Origin: Piscinibacter sp.
GTDB lineage: Bacteria; Pseudomonadota; Gammaproteobacteria; Burkholderiales; Burkholderiaceae_C
Direction: 5' to 3'
NCBI GenBank assembly: GCA_017983795.1
Contig: JAGOAS010000014.1
Span: forward strand, 1 to 64,000
Length of the DNA: 64,000 nucleotides
This document shows positions 43,219 to 51,706 of the stretch, piece by piece (position 1 is the stretch's first letter; each line of letters opens with the position of its first letter). A program made the position numbers and the translations under genes. The notes below the pieces were generated by a model, which made no database searches, was not told the origin of the DNA, and saw nothing but the letters and a program-made list of their open reading frames with translations.

Positions 43219-44523
43219 CTACCCCAGCTTCCCCGGCAGCCACAGGCTCAGCACCGGGAAGGCGCACAGCAGCACCAGCCGCACCAGGTCGACCGCGATG
43301 AAGGGCATGGTGCCGCTGTAGATGCGCGTCAGCGAGATGTCGCGCGCGATCGAGTTGATGACGAAGACGTTCATGCCCACCGGCGGGCAGATCATGCCGA
43401 AGGTGACCGCCATCACGATGATTACGCCGAACCACACCGGGTCGAAGCCCAGCGTCATCATCACCGGGTAGACGATGGGCACGGTCAGCAGGATCATCGC
43501 CAGCTCGTCCATCACCGCGCCCAGCACCAGGTAGCCGACCATCACCAGCGCCAGCACGCCGTAGGCGCCGATGGGCAGGTGCACCAGCAGGTCCACCGCC
43601 TTCTGCGTGAACTGCGTGACGGTGAGGAAGTAGCCGAACAGGTAGGCGCCGACGACGATCAGCATGATCGCCGACGACACGCGCAGCGAATCGATCAGCG
43701 CACGCTTGATGGCGCGGCCGTCGAGCTGGCCGCGCGCGAGGCCGATGGCCAGCGCGCCGCTGGCGCCGATGCCCGCGGCTTCGGTGACCGTGACCCAGCC
43801 CAGGTACATGCTGCCCAGCACCAGCATGAACAGCGCCAGCGTCGGCCACAGGTTCTTCAGCGTCGCCAGGCGTTCGCCCCAGCCGTGGCGCCGTCCGGCC
43901 GGGAAGGCCTCGGGATGGCGGTGCGCGATGAAGGCCACCAGGCCAGCGTAGAACAGCACCGCCAGCAGGCCCGGCACCACGCCGGCGAAGAACAGCTTGG
44001 TGATGTCGGTCTCGGTCATGATGCCGTAGAGCACGAAGATCACCGAGGGCGGGATCATGATGCCCAGCGTGCCGCCGGCGGCGATGAGCCCGGCCGAGAG
44101 CCCGGCGTCGTAGCCGGCCTTGCGCATCTCGGGCAGCGCCACCTGGGTCATGGTGGCGGCGGTGGCCACCGAGGAGCCGTTGATCGCCGCGAAGCCCGCG
44201 CAGGCGCCGATGCTGGCCAGCGCCAGCCCGCCGCGCCGGTGCCCCACCCAGGCCAGGCCCGCGTCGAACAGCTCGCGGCTCATGCCGGCGGTCGAGCAGA
44301 ACGCGCCCATCAAGATGAACATCGGGATGACGCTGAGGTTGTAGTCGGTCAGCACCGACAGCGGCACGTTGGCCAGCAGGTTGAGCGCCGGCGCGAAGCC
44401 CGACAGCAGCCCGAAGCCCAGCACGCCCGAGATGCCCATCGCGATGCCGATCGGCACGCGCAGCAGCAGCAGCACGAACATCAGCGCGAAGCCGAGCGCG
44501 GCGACGAGATTCCTGTCCATCAT
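43219..44523 (-). CDS. dctM: TRAP transporter large membrane subunit DctM
   Basis: 434 residues, about twelve helices: LRVPIGIAMGISGVLGFG near residue 22, NGSSVATAATMTQVALPEMRK near 118, AGGTLGIMIPPSVIFVLYGI near 148 and CPPVGMNVFVINSIARD near 380. It starts MMDRN at 44523 overlapping the dctQ stop. It belongs to the padEHGI operon, so uptake of phenylacetate, phenylglyoxylate or a related acid is likely. Related to but clearly diverged from the DctM at 21024. Confidence 0.9.
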   Translation of the reverse strand: MMDRNLVAALGFALMFVLLLLRVPIGIAMGISGVLGFGLLSGFAPALNLLANVPLSVLTDYNLSVIPMFILMGAFCSTAGMSRELFDAGLAWVGHRRGGLALASIGACAGFAAINGSSVATAATMTQVALPEMRKAGYDAGLSAGLIAAGGTLGIMIPPSVIFVLYGIMTETDITKLFFAGVVPGLLAVLFYAGLVAFIAHRHPEAFPAGRRHGWGERLATLKNLWPTLALFMLVLGSMYLGWVTVTEAAGIGASGALAIGLARGQLDGRAIKRALIDSLRVSSAIMLIVVGAYLFGYFLTVTQFTQKAVDLLVHLPIGAYGVLALVMVGYLVLGAVMDELAMILLTVPIVYPVMMTLGFDPVWFGVIIVMAVTFGMICPPVGMNVFVINSIARDISLTRIYSGTMPFIAVDLVRLVLLCAFPVLSLWLPGKLG

Positions 44524-44999
44524 TCGGCTCCGTCCGCGTCGACGATCGTGCCGCCGCGCCACAAGGTCGCCAGGCGCAGCGCCGCCAGCAGCGCCGCAGC
44601 CGTGACGCCGGCGGCCGAGACGGCGTAGAACCACACCAGCGGCAGGCGCAGGTCGCTGGTGGCCTGCGTGCCGGCGCCGCCGAGCTTGACCCACACCATC
44701 CAGGCCAGCGGCAGCAGGAAGGCCAGCGTCAGCGCCGTGGCGACGAGGTCGATGCGGCGCCGGCCCGCGCTGGCGCAGTGCTCCCACAGCAGGTCCACGC
44801 CGATGTGGCTGCCGCGGTAGGTGGCCAGCGCGATGCCCCAGAACATGGCGATCGCCTGCAGCTGCCGGGACAGGTCGAACCAGTCGGGGATCTGCAGGCC
44901 CAGCGTCTCGCGCAGCAGCACGTTGCCGCTGGTCAGCAGCGCAATGGCCAGCAGGAAGGCCGCGGCCACGGCCTCGAACAGCGAGAGCTCACGCTTCAT
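44520..44999 (-). CDS. dctQ: TRAP transporter small membrane subunit DctQ
   Basis: 159 residues, four hydrophobic helices, with WGIALATYRGSHIGVDLLWEHC (about 54-75) as the conserved inter-helix segment of DctQ. Fifteen bases follow dctP and a 4-base overlap joins it to dctM. No cleavable signal. Confidence 0.87.
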   Translation of the reverse strand: MKRELSLFEAVAAAFLLAIALLTSGNVLLRETLGLQIPDWFDLSRQLQAIAMFWGIALATYRGSHIGVDLLWEHCASAGRRRIDLVATALTLAFLLPLAWMVWVKLGGAGTQATSDLRLPLVWFYAVSAAGVTAAALLAALRLATLWRGGTIVDADGAE

Positions 45000-45014
45000 G
45001 GCGCGCGGCCGCCG

Positions 45015-46046
45015 TCAGTAGGCCGCGTTGCGCGACTTCAGCTCGCTGCGCAGGCTCTCCAGCACGGCGCGGCCGTCGGCGCCCGCCTTGTCGGCGCCGG
45101 CGATCCACTGCGCCGTCATCGGCGCCACCGCCTGCCGCCAGGCATCGAGCTGCGCCGGGCTGAGCCGGGTGATGGTGTGGCCGCCCATCTTCTCGATCTT
45201 GCCCTCGCCGCCGTCTTCCCAGCCGCCCCAGGCCACGCCCACCTTGGACGCCCACTCGTTGTTGCAGTGCGCGTCGATCACCTTCTTCTGGCCGGCGGAG
45301 AGCTTGTCGTAGAAGCCCGGGTTCATCACCCACACGAAGCTGGCCGCATACAGCTTGAAGTCGATGTGCTGCTTGGCCACCTTGTCGATGCCGAAGCTGA
45401 TCAGCGAATCCCAGGGGAAGGTGATGGCGTCGGCCACGCCCTTCTCCAGCGCATCGCGCGATTCGGGCGCCGACACCTGCACGTTGGTGCCGCCCAGCAG
45501 CGTGACCATCTGCGCCACCGTGCCGTTGGCCGGGCGGATCTTCATGCCCTTGATCTGGCCCGGCTCGGTGATGAGCTTCTTGCTGTGCAGCGTGCCGTTG
45601 TGGATGTGCGCCATGCACAAGCGCACCTCCTTCATCTCGGTGCCGGCGTAGCGGCGGTACCAGGCGTCCAGCGCCGCCGAGCCGCCGCCGGGGTTGGCCA
45701 TCATGAAGGGCAGTTCGCTGGCGGCGAACAGCGGGAAGCGCCCGGCCTGGTAGCCCGGCGACACCCAGGTCATGTCGGCGATGCCGTCGCGCGCCATGTC
45801 GTAGTGGTCGGGCGCCTTGCCGAGCTGCTGCGCCGGGTACATGGTGACCTTGATGCTGCCGCCCGAGGCCGCCTCCACCGCCTTGGCCCAGGGCTCGAAG
45901 CCGGTCTTGGCCAGCGAATGCTGCGCCGGCAGCCAGTGCGCGAAGCGCAGTTCCACCGGCTTGTCCTGCGCGCGCGCGGCAGCGCTCGCGGCCAGGGCCA
46001 GCATCAGCGCACCCAGGCGCAGGCAAAGGAATCCGGGGGTCGTCAT
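45015..46046 (-). CDS. dctP: TRAP transporter substrate-binding protein DctP
   Basis: 343 residues with signal peptide (about 1-27, AAARAQ) and DctP features: LRFAHWLPAQHSLAKTGFEPW at the mature start, TMYPAQQLGKAPDHYDMARDGIADM near 65 and IKGMKIRPANGTVAQM near 165 with the anion-binding arginine. Start at 46046 follows GGAGACAG. Twenty-six bases after padI, it continues the padEHGI transcript. Ligand presumed to be an arylacetate or arylglyoxylate; not provable here. Confidence 0.88.
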   Translation of the reverse strand: MTTPGFLCLRLGALMLALAASAAARAQDKPVELRFAHWLPAQHSLAKTGFEPWAKAVEAASGGSIKVTMYPAQQLGKAPDHYDMARDGIADMTWVSPGYQAGRFPLFAASELPFMMANPGGGSAALDAWYRRYAGTEMKEVRLCMAHIHNGTLHSKKLITEPGQIKGMKIRPANGTVAQMVTLLGGTNVQVSAPESRDALEKGVADAITFPWDSLISFGIDKVAKQHIDFKLYAASFVWVMNPGFYDKLSAGQKKVIDAHCNNEWASKVGVAWGGWEDGGEGKIEKMGGHTITRLSPAQLDAWRQAVAPMTAQWIAGADKAGADGRAVLESLRSELKSRNAAY

Positions 46047-46072
46047 CGTCTGTCTCCGTTCGTTGTCGTGGT

Positions 46073-46975
46073 TCACTGTTCTGCCGCAGCGCGCCGCACG
46101 AGCCGCGCCCAGCCTTCGTCGATCTCGCCCTGCAGCGCGGCCACGTCGGCCGCCGGCAGGTTGCGGTAGCGGCGCTGCAGCGCCAGGTAGTCGGCCACCG
46201 GCCGCGTCGGCGCGGCGGAGTTGACCGTCCAGCGCACGCCGTCTTCCACCTCGAGCAGCGGGAAGGCGCCGCTGGCCACCGCCAGGCGCGCCGCGCCGAG
46301 CGCGCCGTCGTCGGCCAGGCCCCAGCCGTCCAGGCAGGGAATCAGCAGCGTGATCAGGCGCAGCCCGCGCATCGCCTTGGCCTTGGCGACCTTGCGCCGC
46401 AGGTCGTCGAGGTGGCCCACGCTCGCCGTGGCCACGTAGGGCACGCCGTGCGCGGCCATGATCTCGGTGAGGTTCTTCTTGCGCGTGGTCTTGCCCGCGG
46501 GCGTGGAGCCGGTGCGCGCGAAGTGCGGCGTCGACGAGGACTTCTGCGCGCCGGTATTCATGTAGCCCTCGTTGTCGAGGCAGAAGTAGAGGATGTTCTC
46601 GTTGCGCTCGGCGGCCGAAGAGAGGCACTGCAGCCCGATGTCGTAGGTGCCGCCGTCGCCGGCCAGCACCATCACCTGCGTGTCGCGCTTGCCTTGCGCG
46701 TCGAGCGCGCGGCGCAGGCCCGAGGCGGCGGCGGCGCTGGCTTCCAGCGTCGGCTGGTAGACCGGGATGCGCAGCGAGCTGAAGGGCTGCGGCCCGGCGA
46801 TGATGGCCATGCACGAGGGCGGCACGACGGCGACGGTGTCCGGGCCCAGCACGCCGAGGATGTGGCGCAGCGTGATCGGCTCGGCGCAGCCCGGGCAGGC
46901 GGCATGGCCCGAGCACAGCAGCTCGGGGGCACAGGCCGCGGCGTTGCCGGAGGCTTCGATGGCGATGGTCTGCAT
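46073..46975 (-). CDS. padI: Phenylglyoxylate:acceptor oxidoreductase, TPP-binding beta subunit
   Basis: 300 residues of the 2-oxoacid:acceptor oxidoreductase beta family: CSGHAACPGCAEPITLRHIL near residue 21 (Fe-S/TPP site), MVLAGDGGTYDIGLQCLSSA near 100 with the GDGG TPP-magnesium motif, and DNEGYMNTGAQKSSSTPHF near 132, as in pyruvate and phenylglyoxylate enzymes. I start at 46975 because GAGGTG is 6 bases before; an ATG at 46996 would overlap padG. It decarboxylates phenylglyoxylate with PadG to give benzoyl-CoA. Confidence 0.82.
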   Translation of the reverse strand: MQTIAIEASGNAAACAPELLCSGHAACPGCAEPITLRHILGVLGPDTVAVVPPSCMAIIAGPQPFSSLRIPVYQPTLEASAAAASGLRRALDAQGKRDTQVMVLAGDGGTYDIGLQCLSSAAERNENILYFCLDNEGYMNTGAQKSSSTPHFARTGSTPAGKTTRKKNLTEIMAAHGVPYVATASVGHLDDLRRKVAKAKAMRGLRLITLLIPCLDGWGLADDGALGAARLAVASGAFPLLEVEDGVRWTVNSAAPTRPVADYLALQRRYRNLPAADVAALQGEIDEGWARLVRRAAAEQ

Positions 46976-46980
46976 GTCGT

Positions 46981-48138
46981 TCACCTCACCCAGCACGATT
47001 GCGGCTGCGGCGCTTCGGCCAGCGCCTGGCGCGCGAAGCCGACGATCTGTTCGGGCGCCACGTTGACGCCGCCCACGCCGGCCAGATAGCCGTGCACGCG
47101 CGGCGCGCCGTCCATGCCGTACAGCGCCGCGCGCAGCTCCTGGTGCAGCACGCCGCCGGCGCCGGGCGAATGGTTGCGATCGAGCACCAGCACCTCGGGC
47201 ACGCCGGCCAGCGCAGCGCGCAAGGCCTGCACCGGCAGCGGGCGGAACAGGCGCAGCTTGAGCAGGCCCACCGCCAGCCCGGCCTCGCGCAGCGCATCGA
47301 CGGCGTCGCGCGCGCTGCCGGCCATGCTGCCCATGGTCACCAGCACCAGGCGCGCGTCGTCGCAGCGGTAGCGCTCCAGCACGCCGTGGCTGCGGCCGCT
47401 CGCCTCGGCCCAGGCACGGTCGGCCTGCGCCGCCAGTTCGGGCACGCCTTGCATCGCCGCCTCGATGTCCTGGCGGTGGCGGAAGAACATGTCCTGCGTG
47501 ATCACGTTGCCCCAGGATTCGGGCTGCGCCGGGTCGAGCCGGTGCGGCGGCGCGTAGTCCGGCAGGTAGGCATCCACCGTGGCCTGCGCCGGCACGGCCA
47601 CCGGCTCGAGCGAGTGCGAGACGTAGAACGCATCGAGGTTCACCAGCACCGGCAGCAGCGATGCTTCGGCAACGCGGAAGGCCTGCAGCACGGTGTCGAG
47701 CGCCTCCTGCGGGCTCTCCACGTAGTACTGGATCCAGCCGGTGTCGCGCTGCGCCAGGCTGTCGGTCTGGTCGGGCCAGAAGGCCCAGGGCGAGGCCACC
47801 GTGCGGTTGATGTTGGCCATCACGATGGGCGCACGCGCGCCGCTGGCGTAGTGCAGCAGCTCGTGCATCAGCAGCAGGCCCTGCGACGCGGTGGCGGTGA
47901 AGACGCGCACGCCCGTCAGCGAGGCCGGGATGCAGGCCGACATCACCGAGTGCTCCGATTCGGGCGTCAGCACCTCGGCGTCGAACTCGCCGGCGGCCTG
48001 GAACTCGGTGAGCTTCTCCAGCACCGGCGTCTGCGGCGTGATCGGATACACCGGCACCACCTTGGGCCGCGCCAGCCGTGCGGCCCAGGCGACGGCATGG
48101 TTGCCAGTGAGGAGCATCGTCTGTGCTGGGCTGCTCAT
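46981..48138 (-). CDS. padG: Phenylglyoxylate:acceptor oxidoreductase, alpha subunit
   Basis: 385 residues: the TPP pyrimidine-binding domain (TGNHAVAWAARLARPKVVPVYPITPQTPVLEKL split here as TGNHAVAWAARL and VYPITPQTP near 10-35), TASQGLLLMHELLHYASG near 85 and a C-terminal domain II with VLVTMGSMAGSARDAVDAL near 265. It is the porA-type alpha subunit. ATG overlaps the stop of the flavoprotein gene. Context (padBCD, ligase, bcr) supports phenylglyoxylate as substrate; other aryl-2-oxoacids are possible. Confidence 0.82.
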   Translation of the reverse strand: MSSPAQTMLLTGNHAVAWAARLARPKVVPVYPITPQTPVLEKLTEFQAAGEFDAEVLTPESEHSVMSACIPASLTGVRVFTATASQGLLLMHELLHYASGARAPIVMANINRTVASPWAFWPDQTDSLAQRDTGWIQYYVESPQEALDTVLQAFRVAEASLLPVLVNLDAFYVSHSLEPVAVPAQATVDAYLPDYAPPHRLDPAQPESWGNVITQDMFFRHRQDIEAAMQGVPELAAQADRAWAEASGRSHGVLERYRCDDARLVLVTMGSMAGSARDAVDALREAGLAVGLLKLRLFRPLPVQALRAALAGVPEVLVLDRNHSPGAGGVLHQELRAALYGMDGAPRVHGYLAGVGGVNVAPEQIVGFARQALAEAPQPQSCWVR

Positions 48139-49802
48139 TTGGTGTCCTCGCTCATGGCCATCGATCCGGTCGGGCATTCGCGCACGCACACGCCGCAGCC
48201 CTTGCAGTAGTCGGTATTCACGCGGTAGCCCTCGCCGATGCGCTGCACCGCCAGATCGGGGCAGTAGATGACGCACTGGTCGCAGTGGATGCAGCTGCCG
48301 CAGGAGAAGCAGCGCTGCGCTTCGGCCAGCGCCTTCGCGACGTCCAGCCCGAGCTGCACCTCGTCCTGGTCGGCCATGCGTTCGGCGGCCGGGCGGCGCG
48401 GTGATGCGGCACGCGCCTGCTGCGGGTGGTAGTGCAGGCTGATCGCCGACAGCGGCACCACCGGCTCGCTGCTGGGCGCAGCGTCCGCCGCGGGGCCGAC
48501 GCCGGCGCGCTCGCGCAGCCTGCGGTCGATGGCGCGTGCGGCGCGCTCGCCCATGCCCACCGCTTCGGTGACGAAGCGCGCCATGCTGGCCAGATCGCCG
48601 CCGGCCCAGATGCGCGCATCGCTGGTCTGGCCCTGCGCGTCCATCCACAGCAGCGGCCCGCTGCGGCGCAGCGTTGCGCCCAGATCGTCGAGGCGCGGAT
48701 CCTGGCCGATGGCCGTGAGCACCGCATCCACCTCCAGCGTGAACTCGCTACCTTGCAGCGGCCGCAGCTCGAAGCGGCCGCGCTCGGCGCCGGGCAGGAA
48801 TTCGACGCGCTGGCAGTGCAGGGTCAGCGCCGCACCTTCGCTCACCGAGCGCAGCATCGCGCCGTCGACCAGCGTGATGCCTTCTTCGAGCGCCTCGTCG
48901 ACCTCGTCGCGCTGCGCCGGCATCTGCTTCTCGCGTTCGAGCGCCAGCAGCGTCACCGCGTGGCCGGCGCGGCGCGCGCTGCGCGCCACGTCGATGGCCG
49001 CGCTGCCGCCGCCCACAACCAGCACGCGCGCGCCCAGCGGCGGCGGCTCGCCGCGCGCGCTGGCAGCCAGGTAACGCGCGCCGTCCATGAACCAGGGCCG
49101 CGTGGCGTCGATCTGCGGCAGTGCCTTGGGCTGCTGCGCACCAAGCGCCACGAATACCGCATCGTGCGTGGCGGCCAGATTCTCCAGCGCCTCGGCGCCG
49201 GCCACCGAGTGGCCGCAGTGAACCTCGACACCCGATGCCACGATGCGCGCGATCTCGGCGTCGAGCACGCGGCGCGAGAGGCGGTAGGCCGGGATGCCAT
49301 AGCGCATCACGCCGCCGAGTTCTTCGCTGGCTTCGTACAGGCTCACGCGGTGGCCCATGCGGCGCAGCTGGTAGGCAGCCGACAGCCCCGCCGGCCCGCC
49401 GCCCACCACGGCCACGTGGCCGGCGGCCGGATGCGCTGCGGGCGCCGGCACGGCCCAGCCCTGCTCCAGCGCCTGATCGCCCACGTAGCGTTCGAGCCGG
49501 CAGATCGACAGCGCCTCGTCGTGGCCGCCGCGGTTGCAGGCCGCCTCGCACGGGTGGTGGCAGATGCGCCCGGCGATCGACGGGAAGGGGTTGTGCTTCA
49601 GCAGCGTGAGCCAGGCGCCGTGCGTATCGCCGTTGCGTGCCTGGCCGATCCAGGTGGCGATCTCGCCGCCCACCGGGCAGGCCTGGTGGCAGGGTGAGGG
49701 CGCCACGATGTGGCGCGGCGTGGCGGCGCGCCAGGTGCCGGTGTGGATGCCCTCCGTAGTACCGGTGGTCCAGATGGCCGGCACGGGCAGCACTGCGTTC
49801 AT
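48135..49802 (-). CDS. padH: Phenylglyoxylate oxidoreductase flavoprotein fused to ferredoxin-like domain (PadH-PadF)
   Basis: 555 residues. The N-terminal part is GltD-like: Fe-S cysteines CHQACPVGG (about 38-46) and ICHHPCEAACNRGG (about 80-93), FAD site VAVVGGGPAGLSAAYQL near 130 and NAD(P)H site VLVVGGGSAAIDVARSA near 265. The last 60 residues hold two ferredoxin motifs, CGSCIHCDQCVIYCP and CKGCGVCVRECP, like the delta (PorD/PadF) subunit that is a separate small protein in Azoarcus. The enzyme probably passes electrons from phenylglyoxylate oxidation to NAD. Overlaps padE and padG by four bases each. Confidence 0.82.
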   Translation of the reverse strand: MNAVLPVPAIWTTGTTEGIHTGTWRAATPRHIVAPSPCHQACPVGGEIATWIGQARNGDTHGAWLTLLKHNPFPSIAGRICHHPCEAACNRGGHDEALSICRLERYVGDQALEQGWAVPAPAAHPAAGHVAVVGGGPAGLSAAYQLRRMGHRVSLYEASEELGGVMRYGIPAYRLSRRVLDAEIARIVASGVEVHCGHSVAGAEALENLAATHDAVFVALGAQQPKALPQIDATRPWFMDGARYLAASARGEPPPLGARVLVVGGGSAAIDVARSARRAGHAVTLLALEREKQMPAQRDEVDEALEEGITLVDGAMLRSVSEGAALTLHCQRVEFLPGAERGRFELRPLQGSEFTLEVDAVLTAIGQDPRLDDLGATLRRSGPLLWMDAQGQTSDARIWAGGDLASMARFVTEAVGMGERAARAIDRRLRERAGVGPAADAAPSSEPVVPLSAISLHYHPQQARAASPRRPAAERMADQDEVQLGLDVAKALAEAQRCFSCGSCIHCDQCVIYCPDLAVQRIGEGYRVNTDYCKGCGVCVRECPTGSMAMSEDTK

Positions 49803-50356
49803 GAGCGTGCCTCCTGCAGTTGCGCGGCCATCGCGTGCCAGCCGGCACGCACCGCGGCGATGTTCTCGTCGTGCAGGCGCGGCGCCTGCGCCACCACGGT
49901 CTGGATCAGCACTTCGAGCTCGGGCGCGCCCAGCGCCTGCGCCAGCGCGCCCAGCAGCGCCGAGTTGACGATGCGGCCCAGGCCGTGTTCACGTGCAATG
50001 CCCAGGCCGTCGACCGGCAGCACGCGCCGCCCCGGCAGCAGCGCGGCGAAGTGCGCCGCACTGTGCGCCGAATTCACCACGATCAGCGTGCGCTCGTGCG
50101 CGGCTGCCAGCAGCCGCCCGTCGAGCAGGCTGGCATCGAAGCACAGGATGGCGTCGGCGCGTTCGATGTCGCAGCGCACGCGGATGGGCTTCTCGTCGAC
50201 GCGCAGGTAGGAACTCACCGGCGTACCGCGGCGCGCGCCGCCGTAGCTGGCGAAGCACTGCACCTGCAGCCCCTGCGCGAAGAACGCGGCCGCGAGCAGG
50301 TTGCCCGCCGTCTGCGCGCCCTGCCCTCCACGGCCCTGCACGATGACCTGCCGCAT
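49799..50356 (-). CDS. padE: Phenylglyoxylate:acceptor oxidoreductase, gamma subunit
   Basis: 185 residues of the 2-oxoacid:ferredoxin oxidoreductase gamma family: GRGGQGAQTAGNLLAAAF at residues 8-25, SYGGARRGTPVSSYLRV near 38 and GLGRIVNSALLGALAQAL near 125. It opens the minus-strand operon padE-HF-G-I-dctPQM. Its start lies 134 bases from the divergent lysR, with a LysR box between. GGAGACAAGGC precedes the ATG. Confidence 0.85.
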   Translation of the reverse strand: MRQVIVQGRGGQGAQTAGNLLAAAFFAQGLQVQCFASYGGARRGTPVSSYLRVDEKPIRVRCDIERADAILCFDASLLDGRLLAAAHERTLIVVNSAHSAAHFAALLPGRRVLPVDGLGIAREHGLGRIVNSALLGALAQALGAPELEVLIQTVVAQAPRLHDENIAAVRAGWHAMAAQLQEARS

Positions 50357-50434
50357 GCCTTGTCTCCTGTGTTGATTGCTGTCTGTCGGGCCTGCGCGAG
50401 GGCAATCTAACGAGCGTGTTGGCGTTCGTCGAAT

Positions 50435-50449
50435 GAATTGTGAGAATCG
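50435..50449. promoter_or_regulatory. LysR-type operator, padE/lysR intergenic
   Basis: GAATTGTGAGAATCG, imperfect version of GGATTGTCGGAATCC at 35017-35031. The surrounding 30 bases (50427-50456) are 24/30 identical to 35009-35038, and both are preceded by AATCTA at nearly the same distance. Confidence 0.6.
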
Positions 50450-50490
50450 CCGGCATTCACGATTGAAATGCCACCCGGCTGCACATCAAG

Positions 50491-51429
50491 ATGAACTTCC
50501 GCCAGCTCGATCTCAACCTGCTGCGCGTGCTCGGCGCTGTCTATCGCAGCGGCTCGGTCACCGAGGCCGGGCACCAACTGGCGCTGTCGCAGCCCGCCGT
50601 CAGCAATGCGCTGGCGCGGCTGCGCCGCTACTTCGAGGATCCGCTGTTCGTGCCCTCGCCGGGCGGGCTGCACCCGACGCGGCTGGCGCGCCGCATCGCT
50701 CCCGGTGCGATGTCGCTGCTGCGCGAACTCGAAGCCGAGTTGCTCAGCGGCGAATCATTCGACCCCGCCACCGAAGCCGCGCACTGGCGGCTCTCGCTAT
50801 CGGACCTGGGCGAGCAGTTGTTCCTGCCCCGGCTGGCGCACCGCGTGCGCCGCGAGGCACCGGGTTGCCGCCTGTCCAACGTGTCGGTGCCGGCCGACCG
50901 GCTGGCCACCGCGCTGGAAGCGATGGACGCCGACCTGGCGATCGGCATTCTCAATCCGCAGCACCGCGGCGTGGCCAGCGAGAGCCTGTTCCGCGAGCAC
51001 TTCGTGGCGCTCAGCGCGGCGCACTGGAAGCCGCGCGGCTGGCGTGCCGGCAGCATGCTCAGCGCGCGCCAGCTGGCAGCGGCGGCGCTGGTGGTGGCCG
51101 ACCCCGCGGCCACCACGCACAGCGGCGTGACGCAGATGCTGGCGCGGCTGCAGATCAGCGACAGCGCGATGCTGCAGGTGCGCCACTACGCGGCGATGAT
51201 CGATCTGGTGTGCGACAGCGACCTCGTCGCCATCGTGCCGCAGATGTACGCGCAGACGCTGGCCACCGGCCGCGCCGTGCGCGTATGGGAACTGCCGGGC
51301 CACGGCCCGCACTACGAGGTGCGCATGGTCTGGCACCGCAGCGCCAGCGCCGACCCGGCGCACGCCTGGCTGCGCGATTGCGTGCGCCAGCTCTATGCGC
51401 GGCCTGCGGCGCGCCGCGGCGGAGGCTGA
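50491..51429 (+). CDS. LysR family regulator of the pad region (paralogue 2)
   Basis: 312 residues; helix-turn-helix domain MNFRQLDLNLLRVLGAVYR and GSVTEAGHQLALSQPAVSNA, then the effector-binding domain with HWRLSLSDLGEQLFLPRLAH near 95. The first 60 residues are nearly identical to the LysR at 35073-36029 and the rest clearly homologous, so the two arose by duplication with their promoters. Divergent from padE; convergent with fdx (3 bases between stops). Probably activates the padEHGI-TRAP operon in response to an aromatic intermediate. Confidence 0.88.
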   Translation: MNFRQLDLNLLRVLGAVYRSGSVTEAGHQLALSQPAVSNALARLRRYFEDPLFVPSPGGLHPTRLARRIAPGAMSLLRELEAELLSGESFDPATEAAHWRLSLSDLGEQLFLPRLAHRVRREAPGCRLSNVSVPADRLATALEAMDADLAIGILNPQHRGVASESLFREHFVALSAAHWKPRGWRAGSMLSARQLAAAALVVADPAATTHSGVTQMLARLQISDSAMLQVRHYAAMIDLVCDSDLVAIVPQMYAQTLATGRAVRVWELPGHGPHYEVRMVWHRSASADPAHAWLRDCVRQLYARPAARRGGG

Positions 51430-51432
51430 AGC

Positions 51433-51678
51433 TCAGCTGCGCAGCGCCTCGTACTTGGCCTGCAGTTCCTCGGGCGATTCGACGAAGTCGGGGTGCTGCT
51501 CGATGCAGTCGGCCGGGCACACCAGCTTGCACTGCGGCTCGTCCTCGGCGCCTACGCATTCGGTGCAGCGCAGCGGGTCGATCACGTAGATCGGGTCGCC
51601 GACGCTGATCGCTTCGTTCGGACACACCGGCTTGCAGGCATCGCAGGCGGTGCAGTTCTCGACGATCTGAAGGGCCAT
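51433..51678 (-). CDS. fdx: 2[4Fe-4S] ferredoxin, electron donor for benzoyl-CoA reductase
   Basis: 81 residues: CTACDACKPVCP (about 9-20) and CTECVGAEDEPQCKLVCP (about 38-55), the second with the six-residue insertion between cysteines 2 and 3 seen in Allochromatium-type ferredoxins such as the Thauera benzoyl-CoA reductase donor. A C-terminal helix (FVESPEELQAKYEALRS) is also typical. Last gene of the had-to-fdx operon, 28 bases after bcrD. KorAB, divergent from this operon, is the expected reductant. Confidence 0.92.
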   Translation of the reverse strand: MALQIVENCTACDACKPVCPNEAISVGDPIYVIDPLRCTECVGAEDEPQCKLVCPADCIEQHPDFVESPEELQAKYEALRS

Positions 51679-51706
51679 GGTACTTCTCTCCTCGCGTTGC
51701 TATGGT

